Shown here: positions 29,901 to 35,577 of the stretch, one piece after another | Layout: every line of letters begins with the position of its first letter | How positions within the stretch are numbered: the stretch's first letter is position 1 | DNA from: Verrucomicrobia bacterium SCGC AAA164-E04 | Lineage (GTDB): Bacteria > Verrucomicrobiota > Verrucomicrobiia > Limisphaerales > AAA164-E04 | Length of the DNA stretch: 52,413 bases | Assembly: GCA_000383715.1 (NCBI GenBank) | Contig: KB911895.1 | Coordinates: forward strand, 24,377-76,789 | Direction: 5' to 3' | Position numbers and translations under genes: made by a program | The notes under the pieces: model-generated | What the model was told of the DNA's origin: nothing | The model's input: only the letters and a program-made list of their open reading frames with translations | The model's database searches: none

Positions 29901-29920
29901 CGATTCATGACCTTAATCAT
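23930..29920 (-). CDS. alpha-2-macroglobulin family protein with intact thioester
   Basis: A 1996-residue exported protein. The N-terminus is a hydrophobic signal (GIFFFCFCLLVGG); residues about 30-330 are helical and TPR-like (LFAEGSYQLALKAYNSL); then MG-type beta domains (PAYRPEDEIRWKVIIRK, SLTSWKIDARAINN) and the thioester block YGCTEQTMSRF with Cys1441 and Gln1444 (CxEQ). After it comes the alpha/alpha thioester barrel (DMQHADGGWGWWQDGS). Bacterial A2Ms trap attacking proteases in the periplasm. No pbpC partner is adjacent, so it may belong to the Bacteroidetes/PVC branch with an N-terminal TPR region. Met1 or Met5 could be the start; either keeps the signal peptide. No lipobox cysteine seen. 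Confidence 0.93.
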   Translation of the reverse strand: MIKVMNRCFGIFFFCFCLLVGGQEHPGSLPAFAEGERLFAEGSYQLALKAYNSLSSNERAVEVSFWIDYRRLDCEWRSMAGSRRMEGKLSNKIGNALERLLEDFESLDVEVDFPQMQATMHESAGDFWWRTRQRGYWAKAWKHYEKALNLWASSSDVHLAREHYLAIVWKATYSSGGSYQFSSAFRGNAIPVSVFENAVKIASASEDKSHANFLLAVALQNRLNQSPYMHERVTRAFEKAISGQTKHDWMGNALAQYGNWLASSGKPVKETDGTWGFRPDYPAAVKIWRRFITIYDREESRHYRQIESRLKDTTSQELDVIVSHAFVPGSKIRFNTRWRNIPRYELKLFKLDLGSNLHMDEGGHHPSEWIKTIKTRKLESVYSKIFDTGDKGNHERGSQEIVLDSTPQDGAYLAVGLVDGKEQGREFVLISRLTVMAQASSNRMLVWVCDSVDGHPLPGAEVRLWQRVRSGKQWRWSNFKRKANDEGLVVFEDMGDFSSMEWLATARHEEQQNLSFFSNPRSNAYIQPWKIYAFSDRPAYRPEDEIRWKVIIRKQSAQGYATPASKKVKIKIRDPKGSVVMEDDVALNSFGTAAGLWQPALDSPLGIYYIECTDADDKLIGKAQLFRLEEYKRPEMKLSIDLPTQEGDRIQPPRPGDKIELKAHAEYYFGGFVAGADAEVRVYRKPFDFKFPRPKPYSWLSDSKPQRFSSRQFSSEILAHEFKLKTDAAGNLSIEFDAEPDLSTDMSYRVEVRVTDASRREIIGERAVRVSRQGHFASIEADHRLVRSGEKLSFDVSLMDVNEQPVKLEGQVKVLQKIWNEVWWTPEGAEIQGAPLLEIMERHAIFPPPPERSDQRPWRFKKRGYQEKVIHEQTLRTDVEGHAQMTFTPDTQGYYTVVWISRDDREGALRGPGNEVRSEKEFWVSNPDAKRLGYHSSGVEIIVDKDTFQSGQTTPVMISVPASDRWVLLTIGSNRMIEHRVVHVEGMVRMVPIDISPAHIPNFYIQAMMVSDHEIHMDTERITVPPVQEFLNVEVVADKPQYAPRERVDLKVKVTNHSGDPVEGEVAVAVYDESITYIQQDLAGDPREVFYGDTRPLIAHQGGHWRSFQKLVELEDGAIVTESQYRSWLELGIDPQRYNEEVSFFQQRLQNFDRRASGVEPLARLHLGLLGQSEGLVAETAPSSVRMRKTTTYGVDSLVAQADTAVDAEFAGSAEAAVVVRHDFDATAFWESSLLTDMNGQGLASFELPDSLTSWKIDARAINNNTKVGSGSAIFETRRPFLIRLQTPRFLMMGDKVVLSAIVNNQTDAPVRAQVSIASDQLHWHASSDLKQTVNIPAYGEHRIDWPNVMALSPGEIKLKAVVLTPDDSDAVEAKLNAFERGLDQFLAWSGKSYQKEITIPVEFPEQRKVGSTQLTVQVTPSLAVTMLDALPYLIDYPYGCTEQTMSRFLPAAIVKRTLQELGLSTEALQPGKFGAVDSSLVKSTHRTGFEALSETENVTQKGIRRLSDMQHADGGWGWWQDGSSDPFMSAYVVWGLSLSREAGVAFDAAISKRGSSYLASTLVDYENQLDLQSWMLHALHVSGVQALNEKQTKAVHVAWENLWSRRDALNAYSRSLLALSAHHAGKADAALTLVRNLENGVTRTAASAPSRLQPGTLSGSAPATAHWGEDGIYYRWSEGGVEATSTALRALLAIDPDHALIEPVVRWLINNRRGAHWSNTRDTSMAILAFTDYLKVSGELDAVLQYEIHAGQKLIATERVTKQNLLKAPSRFIIPHALIEDTTDIRIIRTGGKSPFYYSVEAEWYSLEEPIPAADNELFVRRDYFLLKEVPTLLKGTVLQRTPIHEGAALQSGDRVEVVLTLESRNHYEYLLFEDLKPAGLESVEVRSGGRAYARQLSQKSIERLEAEGIPSVNPAGAWRFTGKTRFIHQEWRDRRIALFLDELPEGVWEIRYIMRAEVPGEFSAMPAVGHAMYIPEIRGNSRENKLEVLDRSEF

Positions 29921-30165
29921 AACATTATGGACGCTGGAAGGTCGCGATTTATTAGAAATTAAACGCGAATTACCACCCGGAGCGCTAAGGGGCAGCCCCT
30001 ACTATCGTTATCTTCCGACCGGCACATCGTTTGTTTTGCGTAATCCTTGGTTATGCCTGGGATTTGCATTGAGATTTAATAGTTAGGACCGACCCCTGGA
30101 GTATGGCGCTTTTAATGTTTTCAAATTATGGTAGAAACCGAAGTGCAATTTAAATCACCTCTCAC
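29921..30165. other. intergenic region with a REP-like palindrome
   Basis: 245 bp between divergent A2M and sua5 genes, more GC-rich than its surroundings. It contains AGGGGCAGCCCCT (a near-palindrome) and, on the minus strand, AGGGGTCGGTCCTAACTATT, of a style seen beside REP or transposon ends. A 59-codon plus-strand ORF (29907-30086) overlaps the A2M start and spans part of it; I cannot support it as a gene. Promoters for both flanking genes must also lie here. Confidence 0.35.
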
Positions 30166-31188
30166 GTGAAGACGGAAGTTTTACCCATTCATAGCAGTGT
30201 TTTGTTCGAGGCAGCTGCCGAGAAGGCTGCAACCCTGCTTGGCTGCGGCGAGATCGTTGCTCTGCCAAGCGAAACGGTTTATGGGCTTGCCGCAGACGCG
30301 TTGAATACAAGCGCTGTGCGATCCATTTACGAGACCAAACAACGTCCTGCCAACAATCCGTTGATTGTCCACATTGCCAGTCGGAACATGCTTCAAACCT
30401 GCGTTAGAGAATGGTCCGATATCGCTGAAAAATTTGCCAATGCCTTCTGGCCTGGTCCCCTTACCCTGGTGCTACCCAAGGCAAAATGTATCACACATGC
30501 TATTACGGCAGGACTGGATTCAGTGGCTATTCGCTGGCCTGCTCACCCATTGATGCAAGCCGTGATCCGTAGACTGGGCCGCCCAATTGCTGCACCGAGT
30601 GCCAATTTGGCCAATCAACTGTCTCCTACTTCAGCTGAACATGTATTGAACCAGTTAGACAAACGAATCCCGTTGATCGTTGACGGTGGCTTCTCGAATG
30701 TCGGCATTGAATCGACGGTATTGAGCCTGTGCGGTGTGGCCCCCACAGTCCTTCGACCCGGCATTATACACTTGGAAGCGCTACAGGCCATTGATCCTGC
30801 AACCAGAAACCTGAACGCCCCCTCAAACCGAAAAAACTCTGAACAACCACAAGTGAGTCCGGGCCTTCATAAAAAACATTATGCGCCAAAAGCCCGGCTG
30901 AAAACTCACCATTGGGATAGCACAAGCAATCTGGTCACCGCAGTGGAAGCATTTGGCGCAACCCAATCTAAGACCTGCATCATATGCCACGAGCAGATTC
31001 CATCCGCTGAAACATTTTCACGGGTATCGGTAATCCCTCACGACCCCGAAGCATATGCCAGAGCTCTCTACGCAGAATTGTTTATTGCAGACCAGGAGAA
31101 ACCGGACCTGATACTCGTTGAATCAGTCCCTGACACCTCAGCCTGGCAAGGGATCAAGGACCGCATTACACGTGCTTCCAGTAATTGA
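30166..31188 (+). CDS. tsaC: L-threonylcarbamoyladenylate synthase (Sua5/TsaC)
   Basis: A 340-residue enzyme making threonylcarbamoyl-AMP from Thr, bicarbonate and ATP for the t6A37 modification of ANN-decoding tRNAs. The YrdC domain has LPSETVYGLAADA (33-45), the signature TKQRPANNPLIVHI (57-70) and IAAPSANLANQLSPTSAEHV. The linker SPGLHKKHYAPKARL and a C-terminal ~95-residue domain mark the long Sua5 form rather than short TsaC. The start is the GTG at 30166, which leaves an N-terminus of normal length; no upstream ATG is in frame. Confidence 0.94.
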   Translation: MKTEVLPIHSSVLFEAAAEKAATLLGCGEIVALPSETVYGLAADALNTSAVRSIYETKQRPANNPLIVHIASRNMLQTCVREWSDIAEKFANAFWPGPLTLVLPKAKCITHAITAGLDSVAIRWPAHPLMQAVIRRLGRPIAAPSANLANQLSPTSAEHVLNQLDKRIPLIVDGGFSNVGIESTVLSLCGVAPTVLRPGIIHLEALQAIDPATRNLNAPSNRKNSEQPQVSPGLHKKHYAPKARLKTHHWDSTSNLVTAVEAFGATQSKTCIICHEQIPSAETFSRVSVIPHDPEAYARALYAELFIADQEKPDLILVESVPDTSAWQGIKDRITRASSN

Positions 31189-31230
31189 GTGCCCGCAATC
31201 GTGGGTATGTGATTTTTTTCCCGAAACTCT

Positions 31231-31258
31231 TTGACGCTTAGTAGGCGTTTGCTATGTT
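31231..31258 (+). promoter_or_regulatory. probable sigma70-type promoter for pgk
   Basis: TTGACG (31231-31236) and TATGTT (31253-31258) separated by 16 bp, 22 bp before the pgk ATG. A weak stem (CCCGC / GTGGG near 31193-31206) followed by seven T just upstream could end the sua5 transcript. Confidence 0.45.
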
Positions 31259-31279
31259 TGCCGGTCTGAATTTTGGATT

Positions 31280-32536
31280 ATGGCAAAGCTAACCATCAAA
31301 GATGTCGACTTGAGCGGCAAGCGAGTTTTCGTCCGAGTTGATTATAATGTCCCCATGGCTGAAAGCGATGAAGGGATGACAATTAACGATGACACGCGTA
31401 TTCGCGCGACCATCCCTACCCTGGATCAATTGGTGTCGCAGGGTGCTAAAATCATTCTGGCTGCACATCTTGGAAGACCCAAGGGCAAAAAAGAACCCAG
31501 CATGTCATTGCGTCCGGTGGCCCAAAAACTCAGTGATTTACTCGGACGCCCTGTAGCATTTGTAGATGACTGTATTGGTCAGAAAGTTTCGCAAACAGTC
31601 AGTGCGCTGAAGGCCGGAGATATTTTACTCTTGGAAAACGTTCGCTTTTACAGTGAAGAGGAAGCCAACGATAACGAATTTGCAAAGCAACTTGCCGCTA
31701 ACGCAGACGCCTACGTCAATGACGCTTTTGGAGCCGCGCACAGAGCACATGCATCCACGTCGGGTATTGCCCAAGTTGTATCCAGCAGGGGCGGCCCCTG
31801 TGTTGCAGGGCTTCTCATGGAGCGCGAACTGACGTTCCTTGGCGATGAGCTGGAAAACCCGGAAAGCCCATTCGTGGTCATTCTGGGAGGGGCCAAGGTT
31901 TCCGATAAAATTGCAGTCATTGATCGCTTGCTGGAAAAAGCTGACAGCTTACTCATCGGTGGGGCCATGGCTTACACGTTCAAGCTTGCCAAGGGGCTTT
32001 CGGTTGGGAAATCACTTGTGGAACCCGACAAGGTCAATGTGGCCAAAGCAGCAATGCAAAAAGCTGCGGAGCGCGGGGTGGAGTTACTCCTGCCAACTGA
32101 CAACACCGTGGTGACTCCCGTTGTCACTGACAAACTGAACAAAAAAGGCAAACCGATTCTGGAATTCCAGAACCCTCGCCATAACACAGATCCTGACATC
32201 CCGGAAACCGAGGAGGGTGTCGATATCGGCGAAAAAACTGCCGCGACCTATTCGGAAAAAATTACTCAGGCCAAGACAATCTTGTGGAATGGTCCTATGG
32301 GTATCTTTGAAGATCCTCGATTCTCAAAAGGCACTTTTGCTGTTGCAGAGGCGGTGGCCAATGCGACGAGTCAGGGAAACGCTAAGAGTATCATTGGCGG
32401 CGGAGACAGTGTCAAAGCCCTGAATCAATCAGGCCTGGGAGATAAGGTCACCTTCATGAGCACAGGCGGTGGTGCCAGTCTGGAATTCCTGGAAGGCAAA
32501 GAACTTCCCGGCGTAGCAGCACTATCAGATCGTTAA
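31280..32536 (+). CDS. pgk: phosphoglycerate kinase
   Basis: A 418-residue glycolytic enzyme moving phosphate between 1,3-bisphosphoglycerate and ADP. Signature blocks: [15 protein letters not shown] near the start, the 3-PGA site [44 protein letters not shown], the nucleotide-binding WNGPMGIFE and the C-terminal GGGDSVKA / [15 protein letters not shown]. Slightly longer than the ~395-residue norm because of a short insert around [19 protein letters not shown]. It is followed by tpiA and secG in the same direction, a common arrangement. Confidence 0.99.
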   Translation: MAKLTIKDVDLSGKRVFVRVDYNVPMAESDEGMTINDDTRIRATIPTLDQLVSQGAKIILAAHLGRPKGKKEPSMSLRPVAQKLSDLLGRPVAFVDDCIGQKVSQTVSALKAGDILLLENVRFYSEEEANDNEFAKQLAANADAYVNDAFGAAHRAHASTSGIAQVVSSRGGPCVAGLLMERELTFLGDELENPESPFVVILGGAKVSDKIAVIDRLLEKADSLLIGGAMAYTFKLAKGLSVGKSLVEPDKVNVAKAAMQKAAERGVELLLPTDNTVVTPVVTDKLNKKGKPILEFQNPRHNTDPDIPETEEGVDIGEKTAATYSEKITQAKTILWNGPMGIFEDPRFSKGTFAVAEAVANATSQGNAKSIIGGGDSVKALNQSGLGDKVTFMSTGGGASLEFLEGKELPGVAALSDR

Positions 32537-32594
32537 GAATTAATCTTTCCCGCAACCATAAGTTGCATTACTCAAGTTACTCAAAAAAATCGTT

Positions 32595-33359
32595 ATGGAT
32601 AAAGACCGCAAACTCCTCATCGCAGGCAATTGGAAGATGAACAAGACAGTCGCAGAGGGACTGGATCTCGTTCAGGAACTCGTTCGCGAGGTCAATCAAG
32701 TCAAAGAAATAGACATCGTCGTTTGCCCTCCTTTCACAGCATTAAGTGAAGTCTCCAAAAAAATCATCGAATCCAACATTCGTCTGGGCGCTCAAAACAT
32801 GAGCGAGCACACTGGTGGAGCCTACACAGGAGAAATCGCCGCGGAAATGTTGAAAGAATTTCTTGTTCGCTACGTCATCCTGGGTCACTCCGAACGACGT
32901 CAATACCAGGAGGAATCGGATTCATTGATCTCCAAGAAAGCTTTGACTGCGCACGCTGCCTCCATCAAGCCTATCATTTGCGTCGGCGAAACCTTGGAAC
33001 AGCGAGAGTCTGACGTCACGAAAGATGTGATCGGGAGTCAAATCAGGGGAAGCCTTGCAGGTTTGACATCTGAGCAGATGTTGGAAACTGTCATTGCCTA
33101 TGAACCTGTTTGGGCAATTGGTACTGGAAAGACGGCGTCATCGGACCAAGCTCAGGAGGTGCATCATTTCATTCGCAGTGTGTTATCAGAATTACACGGA
33201 GAGACCGTCGCAAAACAGATACGTATTCAATATGGTGGAAGTGTAAAACCTGGCAACGCGCGTGAATTAATGAGTCAACCAGACATTGATGGAGCCTTAG
33301 TCGGCGGAGCTTCCCTGGACGCGAAAAATTTCTCTGAAATCGTTTTAAACAGCATCTAG
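32595..33359 (+). CDS. tpiA: triose-phosphate isomerase
   Basis: A 254-residue TIM barrel interconverting dihydroxyacetone phosphate and glyceraldehyde 3-phosphate. Catalytic residues are in place: N12 and K14 in AGNWKMN, H98 in ILGHSERR, E170 in AYEPVWAIGTGKT, with the phosphate loop YGGSVKPGNA near the end. It is 58 bp after pgk and about 100 bp before secG. A hairpin with CCTGAAA / TTTCAGG arms lies just after the stop but has no T run. Confidence 0.99.
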   Translation: MDKDRKLLIAGNWKMNKTVAEGLDLVQELVREVNQVKEIDIVVCPPFTALSEVSKKIIESNIRLGAQNMSEHTGGAYTGEIAAEMLKEFLVRYVILGHSERRQYQEESDSLISKKALTAHAASIKPIICVGETLEQRESDVTKDVIGSQIRGSLAGLTSEQMLETVIAYEPVWAIGTGKTASSDQAQEVHHFIRSVLSELHGETVAKQIRIQYGGSVKPGNARELMSQPDIDGALVGGASLDAKNFSEIVLNSI

Positions 33360-33460
33360 AAATGGCTTCCCCCCTGAAAATCTTCTGGATTTCAGGATTG
33401 CAAGCCTTGGTCGGCTTTGACAAGCTGCCCTTTCTAAATTTTAGATAACTTTAAGTTAGT

Positions 33461-33988
33461 ATGAGTTTAATAATTGGATTCTTGACTATTGTACTGGTGC
33501 TCACCAGTTTCTTTTTGATTCTGCTGATCTTGGTGCAGTTGCCCAAAAAAGAGGCCGGAGCAGGTTTGGCATTTGGAGCTGGTGCTGCGGAAGCAGTGTT
33601 TGGAGCCGGTGCTGGCACCCCTCTTTCAAAAATTACAAAAATATTCGCAACCTTGTTTCTCGGTCTTGCTGTGATGCTTGGCGTCATGAATTCTTACGAA
33701 TCCAAACGCAGTTCGAGGTTGATTGATGAGGCAGCAGCAAATCAAGCTGCTACGACAACCCCTGACGCTGGGGAAACCTTACCGGATCCAATCGTCGATC
33801 CTGTTACACCTGCTGCCGTTCCTGCTACAGACAGTGAGGAAGGCAATGAAGAGGTTGTGACAAACGAAAACGTGCCTGCAGAAGCAGATACACCGACGTT
33901 GGAACCTTCATCCCCAGGTATTGAGAACACGGAACCTTTAACTTTGGAACCCGAGGTACCTGTCACGCAACCGAATCCTGATAATTAA
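33461..33988 (+). CDS. secG: preprotein translocase subunit SecG with long acidic tail
   Basis: A 175-residue membrane protein. The first 75 residues are typical SecG: membrane helix 1 (FLTIVLVLTSFFLILLILVQL), the loop KKEAGAGLAFGAGAAEAVFG, and helix 2 (ATLFLGLAVMLGVM). SecG stabilises SecYE and assists the SecA cycle. The remaining ~95 residues are a Pro/Glu/Thr/Val-rich low-complexity tail of unknown role, roughly doubling the usual length. A TTGACA at 33417-33422 could be the -35 of its own promoter. A strong terminator follows. Confidence 0.93.
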   Translation: MSLIIGFLTIVLVLTSFFLILLILVQLPKKEAGAGLAFGAGAAEAVFGAGAGTPLSKITKIFATLFLGLAVMLGVMNSYESKRSSRLIDEAAANQAATTTPDAGETLPDPIVDPVTPAAVPATDSEEGNEEVVTNENVPAEADTPTLEPSSPGIENTEPLTLEPEVPVTQPNPDN

Positions 33989-34016
33989 AATCGAGGACCT
34001 TTGAAAAGAATTTCAA

Positions 34017-34050
34017 CCCCCTGATTGCAAAAGCAGTCAGGGGGTTTTTT
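34017..34050 (+). terminator. Rho-independent terminator after secG
   Basis: A 12-bp stem (CCCCCTGATTGC / GCAGTCAGGGGG with one G-U pair, arms 34017-34028 and 34033-34044), AAAA loop, then TTTTTT. It closes the pgk-tpiA-secG unit. Confidence 0.93.
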
Positions 34051-34092
34051 CGTCCTTTCGCCTCATCCAATTATCCATTATTGTCATACGTC

Positions 34093-34776
34093 ATGGGCAG
34101 AAAAACATTTGGTGAACTTGGTTACCCTGGAAGGCTGATTGCGGTAGAAGGTCTGGACGGTTCCGGTAAATCCACTCAGATCAAGCTCATCAAGCGGTGG
34201 ATGGAGCTACAAGGGCTAAAGGTGTTTTTCAGTGAATGGAACTCCTCCGTGCTGGTGAAGTCAGCCACAAGCAAAGGCAAAAACCGCGAATTACTCACTC
34301 CCACAACATTCAGCCTGATCCATGCCACGGATTTTGCAGATCGATACGAACGACAACTTGTCCCGCTTTTGCGAGCTGGATATATTGTACTCTGCGATCG
34401 CTACATTTTTACGGCTTTCGCAAGAGACGTGGTGCGGGGGTGTGAACCAGACTGGGTTAGGGGTATTTATGAATTCGCGGCGCAACCTGACCTTGTTTTC
34501 TTTTTCAAGGCTCCATTGGAGGTCACCCTTGCTCGAATTCTGGAGGGACGGCCTGCATTGAAATATTTTGAGGCAGGAATGGACCTCAACTTATCTTCCG
34601 ACATCTATGAATCGTTTCGTTTATTTCAGGGAATGCAATTGGAACAATATCTTGCCATGTGCATGGAATTCAACTTCCTGATTGTCAATGCCAAGGGGCG
34701 TGTCGAAGAACAGCAGAGCCTCCTTCGGCAGCTAATCTCTAAAAACATCAACCTCGAAGCATTTAAAAAGGATTAA
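34093..34776 (+). CDS. thymidylate-kinase-like P-loop protein, first of a tandem pair
   Basis: A 227-residue P-loop kinase related to dTMP kinase: Walker A AVEGLDGSGKST (K26), the lid-side TDFADRYE, and DRYIFTAFARD in the place of the TMK DRY motif. The TREPGG motif that contacts dTMP in true TMKs is absent; SEWNSS is found there, so the substrate may not be dTMP. The ATG at 34093 is preferred to a TTG four codons earlier. The next gene, 4 bp downstream, is a clear paralogue, so the two products probably act together. Nearby metabolism gives no hint of the substrate. Confidence 0.78.
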   Translation: MGRKTFGELGYPGRLIAVEGLDGSGKSTQIKLIKRWMELQGLKVFFSEWNSSVLVKSATSKGKNRELLTPTTFSLIHATDFADRYERQLVPLLRAGYIVLCDRYIFTAFARDVVRGCEPDWVRGIYEFAAQPDLVFFFKAPLEVTLARILEGRPALKYFEAGMDLNLSSDIYESFRLFQGMQLEQYLAMCMEFNFLIVNAKGRVEEQQSLLRQLISKNINLEAFKKD

Positions 34777-34780
34777 GCTC

Positions 34781-35572
34781 ATGCCAACTTCGCCTAAATC
34801 AAAAGTAGCATCGAAGAAAAGAGAGCATCGAAAAGCCGAATTCAGAAGTAAATTGAAGGTCACCCCCCCCATACTTTCCAGCAAGAAATTTTATGGACAC
34901 GGCATCCCGGAAATCTCTCTCGAACAATTGACGGGGAAACTTATTGTGCTGGAGGGAGCCGACGGATCAGGTCGCTCTACACAGATCCGTGGACTCGTGG
35001 ACTGGCTGGAGGGAAATGGACATGCTACTGTTCAAGTGGGTATCAAACGCTCAACTCTGGTGAGCGAAGAACTCGAGCGCGCTCAGGAGGGTAATATTCT
35101 GAGCCAGACAACGATGAGTCTTTTTTATGCGACTGACTTTGCCGACCAGCTGGAAAACATCATTATCCCATCGCTGAAAGCTGGTTTCATTGTCATCGCA
35201 GATCGATATATTTACACACTCATGGCACGAGACCTTGTTCGCGGAATGAATCGTCAGTGGGTGAAAAACCTCTATAGCATGGCCCTCATTCCTGATGCTG
35301 TGTATTACTTAAACGTATCCCCTCAACAATTGATCCAGCGCAACCTTGCCAAAACTCAAAGCCTCGATTTTTGGGAAAGCGGAATGGATCTCGGAATGAC
35401 CCGGGACATGTTCGACAGCTTTGTCCAGTATCAACACAAGATGCAGCAAGAATTCCTCCGCATGCAGAAGGCCTATAAGTTCAAAGTCATCGATGGGGAC
35501 AGGAGTCTTGATGCAATATACGAAGAATTGAAGACCTCCATCAATCACGTTCTGGCAGGAAACCGCGAATGA
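34781..35572 (+). CDS. thymidylate-kinase-like P-loop protein with Walker A Lys-to-Arg, second of a tandem pair
   Basis: A 263-residue paralogue of the preceding protein: shared ATDFAD block, DRYIYTLMARDLVRG, and a matching helical C-terminus. The Walker A loop reads EGADGSGRST, with Arg65 where P-loop kinases have the catalytic Lys; the codon is CGC, so no single sequencing error readily gives Lys. An N-terminal basic extension of about 50 residues precedes the P-loop domain. The first gene of the pair keeps Lys. By analogy with other paired P-loop proteins, this could be a regulatory or structural partner; that is inference. AAGGA sits 8 nt before the ATG. It converges on the hydrolase gene with 5 bp between stops. 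Confidence 0.78.
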   Translation: MPTSPKSKVASKKREHRKAEFRSKLKVTPPILSSKKFYGHGIPEISLEQLTGKLIVLEGADGSGRSTQIRGLVDWLEGNGHATVQVGIKRSTLVSEELERAQEGNILSQTTMSLFYATDFADQLENIIIPSLKAGFIVIADRYIYTLMARDLVRGMNRQWVKNLYSMALIPDAVYYLNVSPQQLIQRNLAKTQSLDFWESGMDLGMTRDMFDSFVQYQHKMQQEFLRMQKAYKFKVIDGDRSLDAIYEELKTSINHVLAGNRE

Positions 35573-35577
35573 ACGGA

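Noticed and set aside
29907..30086. 59-codon plus-strand ORF (MTLIITLWTLEG...) as a gene
   Set aside because: It overlaps the start of the A2M gene, matches nothing I know, and sits in a repeat-like region.
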